A stretch of 40,078 nucleotides of DNA from an uncultured Clostridia bacterium (GCA_947629505.1 CANRDW010000005.1:1-40078); one strand, 5' to 3'. Numbered from the stretch's first letter, positions 1 through 7,699 are shown. Numbers and translations: made by a program. The notes: a model not told the origin generated them from the sequence alone.

Positions 1-63
1 GGGGCTCGAACCCCGGACACCTCGATTAAGAGTCGAGTGCTCTACCAACTGAGCTAGCAGTCC
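1..63 (-). tRNA. tRNA-Lys (anticodon CTT), 3' end cut by window edge
   Basis: Read on the minus strand, this has a 7-nt acceptor 5' strand GGACTGC, D arm GCTC/GAGC, anticodon stem CTCGA/TCGAG around loop CTCTTAA, and T arm CGGGG-TTCGAGC-CCC. The anticodon CTT reads AAG lysine codons. The window begins inside the 3' strand of the T stem, so the rest of the T stem, the acceptor 3' strand and any CCA are not visible. A truncated sister copy lies 24 nt upstream and shares the promoter. Confidence 0.93.
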
Positions 64-87
64 ATATTTGTTATTAAGTTGTTTTTT

Positions 88-135
88 GACCCTTCGATTA
101 AGAGTCGAATGCTCTACCAACTGAGCTAGCAATCC
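88..135 (-). pseudogene. Truncated tRNA-Lys (CTT): acceptor 5' strand, D arm and anticodon arm only
   Basis: The minus strand reads GGATTGC, TA, D arm GCTC/GAGC, anticodon arm TTCGA-CTCTTAA-TCGAA and variable loop GGGTC. It then runs into A-rich DNA (AAAAAACAACTTAATAACAA) where the T arm should begin. The T arm and the 3' acceptor strand are missing. Differences from the intact neighbour in the anticodon stem are compensated (TTCGA/TCGAA against CTCGA/TCGAG), so it is a diverged copy and not a sequencing duplicate. It lies between a consensus promoter and the intact tRNA-Lys, so it is probably transcribed as part of that precursor. Confidence 0.85.
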
Positions 136-161
136 ATATCTTCCAACGAAAAACTATGTGT

Positions 162-190
162 ATTATACTACACAAATTTATCAATGTCAA
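162..190 (-). promoter_or_regulatory. Consensus promoter for the tRNA-Lys pair
   Basis: On the minus strand TTGACA is followed by a 17-nt spacer and TATAAT, an exact sigma-A consensus. The -10 lies inside a dyad, TGTGTA-TTATAC-TACACA as written on the plus strand. The predicted start is about 20 nt before the truncated tRNA copy. Confidence 0.85.
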
Positions 191-212
191 TTAAAAATCG
201 GAAGAAAATTTT

Positions 213-389
213 TTAATCTTCCAAATCATCCACTTGAATAGTTCCGTGCAAGTTTTCAAAATCTCTGATATATCTTTTGATTGCGGTTTCGACTTCCTTG
301 TTTTTGCTGCGACCGTTGAAAGTTGCGGTGTATTCAAGTTTTTGATGCATGACGTTTGATATTCTGAGAGTAAACTTTGGCCTAGTCAT
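213..389 (-). CDS. Arc-type ribbon-helix-helix DNA-binding protein
   Basis: This 58-residue protein begins MTRPKFTLRI, followed by a helical stretch with NKEVETAIKRYI and an acidic tail. That is the layout of small Arc/MetJ-type ribbon-helix-helix repressors, which bind operators as dimers through an N-terminal beta strand. The ORF track starts 24 codons further upstream. I chose the ATG at 387-389 because GGAGG lies 8 nt before it and because the strand sequence RPKFTLRI is then N-terminal. It is divergent from alr. RHH proteins are often antitoxins, but no toxin partner adjoins it, so a stand-alone regulator is the safer call. Targets are unknown. Confidence 0.72.
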   Translation of the reverse strand: MTRPKFTLRISNVMHQKLEYTATFNGRSKNKEVETAIKRYIRDFENLHGTIQVDDLED

Positions 390-510
390 AAAATGCCTCC
401 ATAAACAAATTTTACTAAAAAATAAAAAAAATTGCTTCAAAATGCCGTCACAATTCGACACATTTTACAAAAAACGCACAAAAAAATGTGATTTTGCATA
501 TAAAAACCGC

Positions 511-1497
511 ATGAAAAACGAAAAAATAATAAACTCAAAGAATCTTTTACACAATTTAAATCATTTTGCAGGGCGAAGGGTTTGTGCAATGGTTAAGTCG
601 AATGCATATGGCCATGGAATGCGTGAAATTGCCGAGATTTTGAATGGCAAAGTGGCGTATTTTGGAGTTGTGAGTGCGGATGAAGGAGCGATGCTTAGAA
701 GATATACAGATGCGCCAATTTTGATTTGTGCAAAGACGGAAGATTTTGCAAAATGCCGCAGATTTGATTTGGAAGTTATGGTTGAAAATGAACGCGACAT
801 ACTGCGTGCAAAAAACTTGGGGATGCATCTTAAAATTGATTGCGGAATGCATCGATTTGGCGTTTCAAGTGAAATTGAAATGAAAATGATTGACAGGCTT
901 TTGGAAGAAAAGGGGATTGTTTTAAAATCCATCTACACACATTTTCCATGCACAGATAATTTCAAAGCAACTGAAAAACATTACAGAAAATTTTTAAATT
1001 TAAGCAGTTTGCTTTCTCAAAAAACTTCAATTTGTTTTGGTGGGAGCGGAATCTTGCAATATCCTTTTGAATATGATATGCAAAGAGTTGGCATTGGGCT
1101 TTATGGATATGGAGAGCCGTCACTTCGGCCGGTTATGCAGATTGCATCCCATGTGACAAAAATTTTTCATGCAAAACGCGGGGATTTTATTGGCTATGGA
1201 CAAAAATACAAAGTTAAAAAAGACGGCGTGTTTGCCGTTGTAAATTTAGGCTATGGGGATGGACTTTTTCGTGGACTTTCATCCAATTTTAAAGTTGAAA
1301 TCAACAGCAAAAATTATGACTGTGTTGGCAATATTTGCATGGACGCCTTTTTTGTTAAAGTTGACGAAAATGTGCGTGTCGGCGACAGGGTGATTGTAAT
1401 GAAAGATGCGCAAGTCTTGGCAAAGCGGGTTGATACAATTTCATATGAAATATTGACAAATTTCTCAAAAATGCGTGGAAAAACCATTATTATTTAA
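511..1497 (+). CDS. alr: Alanine racemase
   Basis: A PLP enzyme that interconverts L- and D-alanine for peptidoglycan. The PLP-lysine motif MVKSNAYGHG (K29 from the chosen start), the catalytic tyrosine in IGYGQKY (about Y239), NLGYGDG and the C-terminal VGNICMD...VGDRV and ISYEILT motifs are all present. From the chosen ATG it is 328 residues, a little shorter than the usual 360-390, mostly because of a short N-terminus. The ORF-track start at 349 would overlap the divergent repressor gene and adds no family sequence. ATG 511 has no Shine-Dalgarno, but a TATAAA box ends 6 nt before it, which fits a leaderless transcript. ATG 442 is an alternative. Confidence 0.9.
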   Translation: MKNEKIINSKNLLHNLNHFAGRRVCAMVKSNAYGHGMREIAEILNGKVAYFGVVSADEGAMLRRYTDAPILICAKTEDFAKCRRFDLEVMVENERDILRAKNLGMHLKIDCGMHRFGVSSEIEMKMIDRLLEEKGIVLKSIYTHFPCTDNFKATEKHYRKFLNLSSLLSQKTSICFGGSGILQYPFEYDMQRVGIGLYGYGEPSLRPVMQIASHVTKIFHAKRGDFIGYGQKYKVKKDGVFAVVNLGYGDGLFRGLSSNFKVEINSKNYDCVGNICMDAFFVKVDENVRVGDRVIVMKDAQVLAKRVDTISYEILTNFSKMRGKTIII

Positions 1498-1503
1498 ATT
1501 TTT

Positions 1504-1532
1504 TTGCTATTTTTTTGCAAATATGCTAATAT
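1504..1532 (+). promoter_or_regulatory. rsmD promoter, apparently leaderless
   Basis: TTGCTA, 17-nt spacer, TAATAT, then only 6 nt to the ATG at 1539. The predicted transcription start falls on or next to the start codon. No Shine-Dalgarno is visible. Confidence 0.6.
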
Positions 1533-1538
1533 TTACAT

Positions 1539-2075
1539 ATGAGAATTGACAGCGGAAAACTTAAAGGAAGAAAACTTTTAGAAAATAAATACAAACATAT
1601 CCGTCCAACAACGGACAAGGTTAGGCAGGCGATTTTCACTAAATTGCAATTTTTCTTGCCCGACAAAAGAGTGCTTGACCTGTTCTGTGGAACGGGCGCT
1701 ATGGGAATTGAAGCCTACAGCCGTGGGGCAGGCGATGTTGTGATGGTGGATTGTGATTTTCGAAGTGTCCGCCTCACAAAAGACAACCTTAAACTTGTTG
1801 GAGTTGACCTTAAAGTTGTGAAATGTGATGCCCTTGTGTTTTTAGACAAGTGTGACAGACAATTTGACCTTATCATTGTTGACCCGCCTTACAAAAGCGG
1901 GCTTTATGAAAAAGTTTTGCAAAAAATTAAAGAAAAAAATCTTTTGGCGGAAGATGGCATTATTGTCTGCGAACATGCGCTGGAAGATAAAATCAACTGC
2001 GATTTTTTTGAAGTCATAGACGAAAAGAAATATGGAGAGATTTCTGTGACATATTACAAAGAAAAATCTGTTTAG
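1539..2075 (+). CDS. rsmD: 16S rRNA (guanine966-N2)-methyltransferase RsmD
   Basis: The 178-residue protein has the RsmD layout. It begins MRIDSGKLKGRKL with the family PTTDKVRQAIF block, then the SAM-binding motif VLDLFCGTGAMGIEA, an acidic SAM ribose-contact region (MVDCD) and the catalytic DPPY motif in IIVDPPYKSG. The enzyme methylates G966 of 16S rRNA on assembled 30S subunits. Length matches the family. It follows alr after 41 nt but has its own promoter with the -10 box 6 nt before the ATG and no ribosome binding site, so translation may be leaderless. In many Clostridia rsmD precedes coaD; here a repeat element and a convergent regulator follow. Confidence 0.93.
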   Translation: MRIDSGKLKGRKLLENKYKHIRPTTDKVRQAIFTKLQFFLPDKRVLDLFCGTGAMGIEAYSRGAGDVVMVDCDFRSVRLTKDNLKLVGVDLKVVKCDALVFLDKCDRQFDLIIVDPPYKSGLYEKVLQKIKEKNLLAEDGIIVCEHALEDKINCDFFEVIDEKKYGEISVTYYKEKSV

Positions 2076-2277
2076 AGATGTTTCGCTTTGCTCAGGATGA
2101 CGGGAGTGGTGCTTCAAAGTTCATTTTTCCATATATATAAAATGTTCCACAGTAGTCGCGCAAAACCGCCAATGAAATGCGGTTTTCGTTTGGCGCGAGG
2201 AAGAGGCAAAATCAAATGTAAAAGCGCCGCTTTTTGCCATGCAGTGGCAAAAACAAGCCAAAATGCAGGTTTTGCCG
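2075..2277. repeat. Dispersed structured intergenic repeat, copy A
   Basis: About 200 bp that match 9138-9329 at most positions, with a few indels in the first third. It starts at the rsmD stop and ends just before the stop codon of the convergent HTH gene. It contains two conserved hairpins. The first has an outer stem TCGCGC/GCGCGA and inner stem AAAACCGC/GCGGTTTT. The second is TTTTTGCCA-TGCAG-TGGCAAAAA, a perfect 9-bp stem. The ORFs called across it are not maintained between copies. Confidence 0.88.
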
Positions 2278-2278
2278 A

Positions 2279-2704
2279 TTATTTTTCCGTTTCAAGCAGG
2301 TCGTCAATATGGCAGCCAAGCAGTTTTGCAATTTCAACCACTGTTGAAAGTTTTGGGGTCGCGCCATTTTGCCACCTAAGGAATGTTGAACGCGAAATGC
2401 CAAGTTTCTTTGAAAGGTGAGTGCGTTTTACATTCATTTGTTCAAGCATTTTTAAAAGATTGTTGTAAAAATTTGCTTGAGAAGTTTTATATTTTTTAAA
2501 ATTGTTTTCATTTGTTATTTCAAAAATATAGTCCAAAGAAACTTCGACAAAATTTGCGAAATTTATGCCATTTGCCATGGACGGACAATATTTTGAAAAT
2601 TCGTAAAAGACATTTTGTTTGACAACTTTGTTTTTGTTTAAATCGTCAATTGTCAAACCCTTTTCTTTTAACACATCTGAAAATAAATCAAAATAATTTG
2701 CCAA
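2279..2704 (-). CDS. XRE-type regulator with a degenerate plus a canonical HTH
   Basis: The 141-residue protein carries two helix-turn-helix-like halves. The C-terminal half (about 78-138) is a textbook XRE domain: LLKMLEQMNVKRTHLSKKLG, then ISRSTFLRWQNGATPKLSTV and a hydrophobic LLGCHIDDLL end. The N-terminal half (about 7-63) has the same spacing (LKEKGLT... and VSLDYIFEIT) but a poor recognition helix, so it looks like a decayed duplicate or a ligand/dimer module. The start is TTG at 2702-2704, supported by AGGAG 6 nt upstream. It converges on rsmD, with repeat copy A filling the gap. Target unknown. Confidence 0.75.
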   Translation of the reverse strand: MANYFDLFSDVLKEKGLTIDDLNKNKVVKQNVFYEFSKYCPSMANGINFANFVEVSLDYIFEITNENNFKKYKTSQANFYNNLLKMLEQMNVKRTHLSKKLGISRSTFLRWQNGATPKLSTVVEIAKLLGCHIDDLLETEK

Positions 2705-2748
2705 TTTTTGCTCCTATTTTAATTCTAGAAATAATATTATTTATTTAC

Positions 2749-2778
2749 TTGACTTTAAGACTAACGCAACGCTATAAT
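2749..2778 (+). promoter_or_regulatory. Promoter of the 89-aa orphan gene
   Basis: TTGACT, 18-nt spacer, TATAAT, followed 30 nt later by AGGAG and the GTG start at 2817. Confidence 0.75.
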
Positions 2779-2816
2779 AATGTGTGTAAACGATTATTTT
2801 TTATTAGGAGAAAGTT

Positions 2817-3086
2817 GTGGATAGACAAGATGTGGAAAGAGTTATTTTAAATGAATTTAGGCGAATTAAGGGCAAGGCGATTATTGGCAAGATGGTTGAC
2901 ACTGAAAAAGAACTTGTGCAAAATATGTCGAAAAATCAACTGCTTGTTTTTGGACAATGTAAAAATGAATTTGAAGAAAGTTTTTCTTTGCGCGAAAAAG
3001 AACTCGTTTCGTTTGTTTTAGATTTTAATCATTATATGCACAGTGCATCTTCCTGCAAAAAGTCCACAAAAATTTGGTTTGATTAA
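2817..3086 (+). CDS. Hypothetical protein (89 aa)
   Basis: I do not recognise this family. It starts at GTG behind TTAGGAG with good spacing and has its own strong promoter, so it is very likely a real gene. The product is hydrophilic and predicted helical (DVERVILNEFRRIKGKAIIG, then KELVQNM and EESFSLREKELVSFVLDF). It has no signal peptide or membrane segment, and a short Cys/Ser/Lys-rich tail near HSASSCKKSTK. It ends 46 nt before pcrA, which has a separate promoter. A small regulatory or helicase-associated protein is possible from position alone, but nothing in the sequence shows it. Confidence 0.6.
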   Translation: MDRQDVERVILNEFRRIKGKAIIGKMVDTEKELVQNMSKNQLLVFGQCKNEFEESFSLREKELVSFVLDFNHYMHSASSCKKSTKIWFD

Positions 3087-3096
3087 CATTTTTTGT

Positions 3097-3126
3097 TTGC
3101 TAAAAATTTATCTGATGTGTTAAAAT
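3097..3126 (+). promoter_or_regulatory. pcrA promoter, apparently leaderless
   Basis: TTGCTA, 18-nt spacer, TAAAAT, then 6 nt to the ATG at 3133. No Shine-Dalgarno lies between the -10 and the start codon. Confidence 0.6.
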
Positions 3127-3132
3127 GCTTAT

Positions 3133-5241
3133 ATGAATGGTTTTGACATTGAAAGTTTAAACGAGCAGCAAAAAGAGGCACTTTTATGCACAGAGGGTGT
3201 TGTTTTGGTTACAGCAGGGGCTGGAAGTGGCAAAACAAGACTTTTGACGCACAGAATTTGTTACCTTATTGACAAGGGTGTCAGCCCTTATAATATTTTG
3301 GCGATAACTTTCACAAACAAAGCCACAAATGAAATGAAATCACGCCTTGAAAGCATGGGGGCGCACGGCGTTTGGATTTCCACCTTTCACAGCATGTGTG
3401 TGAGAATTTTGCGTGAACATATTGACTGCATCGGCGGATACACGAAAAATTTTACAATCATAGGCGACACAGACCGCGACAAGATTTTGAAAGACCTTTT
3501 AAAAAAATCTAATCTTGAAGAGGACGAAAAAGACAAGGTTGAAATTCATCTTGACAACATCAAAAACAAGGGGCTTGACATAGACGACTATTTTGAAGCG
3601 TTGAAAGAATATCGCAAAGATAAAAGTTTGAATGTAATGCAAAGCATATGTCATGAATATGAAGAATATTTGCAAAAAAACAATGCTTTGGACTTTGACG
3701 ACCTTTTGAATAAAACGCTTTTCTTGTTCAACAATTTTAAAGACATTTTAAACATCTATGCAAATCGTTTTGAATACATTTTAGTTGATGAATTTCAGGA
3801 CACAAATTTGGTGCAATATAAACTTATCAAACTTTTGTGCGGTGTGCATAAAAATTTGTTTGTCGTTGGGGATGAGGACCAATGCATCTATTCTTGGCGA
3901 GGCGCAAACTATGAAAACATCTTCAATTTAAACAAGGATTTTGAAGATGTGAAAGTGTTTAAACTTGAAAGAAACTATCGCTCCACAAAAAACATCTTGA
4001 CGCTTGCAAACAATGTCATAAAAAATAATAAAGAGCGTTTGGACAAAAATCTTTGGACGGAAAAAGACAGCGGCGATGGGCCGGTGGTTTACACTGCTTT
4101 TGATGAGCGTGACGAGGCAATGTTTGTTGCAAAGACGATTGAAGATTTGGCGTGCGAAGGCTATTCTTACAACGATTTTGCAGTTTTGATGCGTGTGAAT
4201 GCACTTTCACGCGCACTTGAAGAAGGATTTTTATCCTATCAAATTCCATACAAATTGTATGGCGGGTTTAAGTTTTACGAACGCGCTGAAATCAAATTGA
4301 TTTTGGCATACCTATCTATATTCGTCAATCCGCGCGATGACATTTCACTTTTAAAGATAATCAATTTTCCAAAACGCGGCATAGGGGATGCGGGGATTTT
4401 GAATTTGCAGAATGAAGCGGGTGAAAATTCGCTGCTAGAATATCTTTTGAGCGAAAGGTTTAATTTTTCAAAATATCACGCAAAACTTGAAAAATTCGTT
4501 GAAAATATCAAAAAAATGCAACAAAATTTAAAAATTTTGCCACTTTTTGATTTTGTGAAGAGTGTTGTTGAAACTTTTGAGATTGACAAAGCGCTTGCCG
4601 GCAAGGATGAGGACGGCGTTTCAAAACTTGCCAATGTTGACAGTTTGCTTTCGGGCGTGCAAGAATACATGAACGACAATGACGGCGCAACGCTTGAAGA
4701 TTATTTGGCGGAGGTTATGCTTAAAACGGACAGCGACCAAATTCAAGAAAATGGCGTTGTCACACTCTCCACAATTCACTCGGTCAAGGGCTTGGAATTT
4801 AAGGTTGTGTTTGTGGTTGGGCTTGAAGAGGGGATGTTTCCGCTTGCACGAGCATCTTTTTCAAAGGCGGAAATGGAAGAAGAGCGCAGGCTTATGTATG
4901 TTGCAATCACACGCGCCGAAGAGAAAATTTATCTTTCTTATACGGCAAAAAGATTTTTGTATGGCAAGTCGAGTTTTCAAACTCCAAGCAGGTTTTTAAG
5001 TGAACTTGGCATTGTTGACAAAAAGCGAACAAAAATTGTTTCCAATGACTTTGTTGCGGGCGAAAAAGAAGAAGTTTTCTCGTCCGGCTTTCAAGTGGGA
5101 GACAGGGTTTTTCATGCACGCTTTGGCGAAGGTCAAATTGTGAATATTTCAGATGATGGGCTTGTCGCGGACATTCAGTTTGATGTTGGCATAAAAAGTT
5201 TGATGCTCAACATGGCAAAACTTGAAAAATTGGAGGATTAA
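3133..5241 (+). CDS. pcrA: ATP-dependent 3'-5' DNA helicase PcrA/UvrD
   Basis: An SF1A helicase for nucleotide excision repair, mismatch repair and clearing of RecA or RNA polymerase from DNA. The motifs come in order: Q motif LNEQQKEAL (9-17), Walker A AGAGSGKT (28-35), STFHSMC (83-89), motif II VDEFQDTN (218-225), motif III GDEDQCIYSWRGA (246-258), LERNYRST, STIHSVKGLEF and the motif VI region RRLMYVAITRAEE. The C-terminal VGDRVFHARFGEGQI segment is the PcrA-type Tudor-like tail that contacts RNA polymerase. At 702 residues it is near the usual 720-740. The ligA ribosome binding site lies inside its last codons, the common pcrA-ligA operon. Confidence 0.96.
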   Translation: MNGFDIESLNEQQKEALLCTEGVVLVTAGAGSGKTRLLTHRICYLIDKGVSPYNILAITFTNKATNEMKSRLESMGAHGVWISTFHSMCVRILREHIDCIGGYTKNFTIIGDTDRDKILKDLLKKSNLEEDEKDKVEIHLDNIKNKGLDIDDYFEALKEYRKDKSLNVMQSICHEYEEYLQKNNALDFDDLLNKTLFLFNNFKDILNIYANRFEYILVDEFQDTNLVQYKLIKLLCGVHKNLFVVGDEDQCIYSWRGANYENIFNLNKDFEDVKVFKLERNYRSTKNILTLANNVIKNNKERLDKNLWTEKDSGDGPVVYTAFDERDEAMFVAKTIEDLACEGYSYNDFAVLMRVNALSRALEEGFLSYQIPYKLYGGFKFYERAEIKLILAYLSIFVNPRDDISLLKIINFPKRGIGDAGILNLQNEAGENSLLEYLLSERFNFSKYHAKLEKFVENIKKMQQNLKILPLFDFVKSVVETFEIDKALAGKDEDGVSKLANVDSLLSGVQEYMNDNDGATLEDYLAEVMLKTDSDQIQENGVVTLSTIHSVKGLEFKVVFVVGLEEGMFPLARASFSKAEMEEERRLMYVAITRAEEKIYLSYTAKRFLYGKSSFQTPSRFLSELGIVDKKRTKIVSNDFVAGEKEEVFSSGFQVGDRVFHARFGEGQIVNISDDGLVADIQFDVGIKSLMLNMAKLEKLED

Positions 5242-5242
5242 G

Positions 5243-7195
5243 ATGGACAAATTAAAAAGAATGAAAGAACTTGTGGATGAACTTTTAATTCACAACAGAA
5301 ATTATTATGAACTTGACAATCCAACCATAAGTGACAAAGAATACGACAAATTGTATGACGAACTTGTCGATTTAGAGAAAGAAACCGGCGTTGTTTTGGA
5401 CAATTCTCCAACTCAGCGCGTGGGCGGAGATGTGCTTTCAAAGTTTGTCAAGAAAAAGCATGAAGTCAGGCTTTATTCCATGGGCAAAGTGCGATCGTTT
5501 GGGGAACTTGAAGACTTTTATTTTGATATGAAAAAGTATGTGAAAAATCCAACTTTTGCCGTGGAATATAAATTCGATGGGCTGACAATTGTCACGGAAT
5601 ATAATGACGGCAAATTTGTCAGTGCCACTACACGTGGAAATGGTGAAATTGGCGAAGATGTGACGGCGCAGGTTAAGACAATCAGAAGCGTGCCACTTGT
5701 CATACCATTTAAAAAGCATATTTTGTTTCAGGGCGAAGGCATGATGACAAACTCTGCTTTTAAAAAATACAACAAAACCGCGGAAGAACCACTTAAAAAT
5801 CCACGAAATGGAGTTGCAGGAGCAATTAGAAACCTTGACCCAAAAGAAACTGCGCGAAGAAATTTGGACTATTTTTGTTATGCAGTTTTGACGGCGGACG
5901 GCAAAAAATTTGAAACTCAAAAAGAAATGCACGATTTTATTGCACAAAATGGCTTTAAAACGGGAGATTTTTTTGAAGTTGTCAAAACAATGGAGGCGGC
6001 AGAAGATTTAATCAACCAAATCGATGTTGTCAAAAATAAACTTGATGTTATGATTGACGGCGTTGTCATCAAACTTAACGAAGTTGCCCCACGCGAAAAG
6101 ATTGGCTACACAAACAAATTTCCAAAATGGGCGCGAGCATACAAGTTTGAAGCGGAAGAAATTTCAACAATACTCAAAGATGTTGTTTGGCAGGTTGGCA
6201 GAACGGGCAAAGTTTCGCCAACTGCGATTTTAGAGCCTGTTCAACTTGCCGGAGCGACAATTTCGCGTGCAACACTCAACAATATTGAAGATATCAAAAA
6301 GAAAAAAGTTTCCATCGGAAGCAGAGTTTTCATAAGGCGCAGCAACGAAGTTATCCCAGAAGTTTTGGGCTTGGCGGAAGAATATCCACATTCAAAAAAG
6401 ATTGTCGAGCCAAAAGTTTGTCCATGCTGTGGCAGTGTTTTGGTGAAAAAGGGCCCGCTTGTGTATTGCAAAAATCACGATAACTGCAAAGAGCAGATTG
6501 TCAGCCGTCTTACACACTTTGTCAGCCGTGAAGCGTTTAATATTGAGGGGCTTTCAGAAAAAAGCATCTTGCAATTTTATGACGACCTTAAATTGCGACA
6601 TTTTTCAGATATTTTCACTTTAAAAAAGCAAGACCTTGTCAAACTTGAAAAATTTGCGGACAAAAAGGCAGAAAATTTGCTTTCCAGCATTGAAAGAGCA
6701 AAAAAGATTGAATTTGCAAGATTTTTGTTTGCAATTGGCATAAGCGAAGTTGGCATTAAAACCGCCAAAGACTTGGCAAAACATTTTAAAACTTTGGAAA
6801 ATTTGCAAAACGCCACATATGAACAGGTGGACAGCATTGAAGACATAGGCGACATTATTGCGCAAAATATTGTTGACTTTTTCAAAGATAAGGACAACCT
6901 TTTGGAAATTCAGCGTTTGTTTGATGTTGGCGTGGAAATCCAAGAGGAAGAAGAAGCAAAATCCAACAAACTTGAAGGGCTTACTTTTGTTTTGACGGGC
7001 ACATTGCCACATTATGCAAGAAGCGACATGACAAAAATAATCGAAGAAAATGGCGGCAAAACGGCGTCATCCGTGTCAAAAAACACATCATATGTTTTGG
7101 CGGGCGAAGAAGCGGGCAGCAAACTCGACAAAGCAAAATCGCTTGGCATCAAAATCATAAGCGAAAGCGAATTTTTTGAAACTTTCAAAATTTAG
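5243..7195 (+). CDS. ligA: NAD-dependent DNA ligase LigA
   Basis: Seals nicks during replication and repair using NAD. The 650-residue protein has domain Ia, the adenylation site KFDG (K110), TRGNGEIGEDVT, VGRTGKVSPTAILEP, a zinc finger starting CPCC and closing with CKNHDNC, HhH repeats and a C-terminal BRCT domain (ends around SEFFETFKI). The usual MLSLDNAF block is replaced by YSMGKVRSF, marking a divergent subfamily. The start ATG 5243 is 1 nt after the pcrA stop and has GGAGG inside pcrA. The ORF track starts 7 codons earlier within pcrA, which I reject. It is co-transcribed with pcrA. Confidence 0.96.
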   Translation: MDKLKRMKELVDELLIHNRNYYELDNPTISDKEYDKLYDELVDLEKETGVVLDNSPTQRVGGDVLSKFVKKKHEVRLYSMGKVRSFGELEDFYFDMKKYVKNPTFAVEYKFDGLTIVTEYNDGKFVSATTRGNGEIGEDVTAQVKTIRSVPLVIPFKKHILFQGEGMMTNSAFKKYNKTAEEPLKNPRNGVAGAIRNLDPKETARRNLDYFCYAVLTADGKKFETQKEMHDFIAQNGFKTGDFFEVVKTMEAAEDLINQIDVVKNKLDVMIDGVVIKLNEVAPREKIGYTNKFPKWARAYKFEAEEISTILKDVVWQVGRTGKVSPTAILEPVQLAGATISRATLNNIEDIKKKKVSIGSRVFIRRSNEVIPEVLGLAEEYPHSKKIVEPKVCPCCGSVLVKKGPLVYCKNHDNCKEQIVSRLTHFVSREAFNIEGLSEKSILQFYDDLKLRHFSDIFTLKKQDLVKLEKFADKKAENLLSSIERAKKIEFARFLFAIGISEVGIKTAKDLAKHFKTLENLQNATYEQVDSIEDIGDIIAQNIVDFFKDKDNLLEIQRLFDVGVEIQEEEEAKSNKLEGLTFVLTGTLPHYARSDMTKIIEENGGKTASSVSKNTSYVLAGEEAGSKLDKAKSLGIKIISESEFFETFKI

Positions 7196-7204
7196 CCAAT
7201 TTAT

Positions 7205-7233
7205 TTGGTAAATTATATAAAAAATGTTATAAT
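7205..7233 (+). promoter_or_regulatory. Promoter of the zinc-ribbon orphan
   Basis: TTGGTA, 17-nt spacer, TATAAT, with AAAGGAG 8 nt before the ATG at 7257. Confidence 0.75.
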
Positions 7234-7256
7234 AAAGTTAGAAAAAGGAGATTTTT

Positions 7257-7694
7257 ATGCCAGGCCCTAATTGCCCTAAATGTGGGAAGCCTATGACACC
7301 AAAACAACTGCTTAATTTTAATTTTGCACTTCAATATATTATTGATGTTGTCACAAGTGCAGGAGTCAAAGCAGTTACAGATCAAGAGTTTGCTTGCAAA
7401 AGAAAAGTTAAGAATGAAAAGTATAAAGATTGGCTTCCTTTAAAGAAAGAATATGATAAAAAAATGGAAGAACGCCAAAAGGTGATCGATAGGAACAACA
7501 AAATGCCGATTGGACTGTTAAGGAAGAAAGTTCCACCACCACCGCCACCAATTCCGCCAGAACCACCAAAAATGGTCCCATGCGAGAATCATTGGACTGA
7601 AAAACCTACAGGGAGGTTCAATGAGTCCGTGGCAAAAAAGGCAAGGCCAGATTTTTATTACGCTGATGGGAGAAAAGTCCAAAAAATTTTTTAA
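7257..7694 (+). CDS. Hypothetical zinc-ribbon and polyproline protein (145 aa)
   Basis: I do not recognise the family. It opens with a CPKCGKPM knuckle, and later cysteines (FACKRK and PCENHW) could complete a metal site. A central basic, charged stretch (KNEKYKDWLPLKKEYDKKME) is followed by an unbroken PPPPPP run and PPEPPK, then a C-terminal half ending in DFYYADGRKVQKIF. There is no signal peptide or membrane segment. It has its own promoter and a good AAAGGAG site. The str operon promoter begins 5 nt after its stop codon, so it sits directly upstream but is a separate unit. The polyproline run would need EF-P for efficient translation, which is known for such motifs. Confidence 0.65.
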   Translation: MPGPNCPKCGKPMTPKQLLNFNFALQYIIDVVTSAGVKAVTDQEFACKRKVKNEKYKDWLPLKKEYDKKMEERQKVIDRNNKMPIGLLRKKVPPPPPPIPPEPPKMVPCENHWTEKPTGRFNESVAKKARPDFYYADGRKVQKIF

Positions 7695-7699
7695 AATGC

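Noticed and set aside
213-389. Arc-type protein as antitoxin of a TA pair
   Set aside because: No toxin-like gene adjoins it; the neighbours are alr and tRNAs.
349-510. N-terminal extension of alr
   Set aside because: Overlaps the divergent Arc-type gene, has no alanine racemase residues and would place coding sequence over the likely promoter.
2075-2277. MITE or IS remnant
   Set aside because: No terminal inverted repeats, no target duplication that I can see, and no transposase in the window. Listed as an unclassified repeat.
2088-2420. 110-aa ORF over repeat copy A
   Set aside because: It crosses the repeat and the convergent regulator gene. The frame is not preserved in copy B and there is no ribosome binding site.
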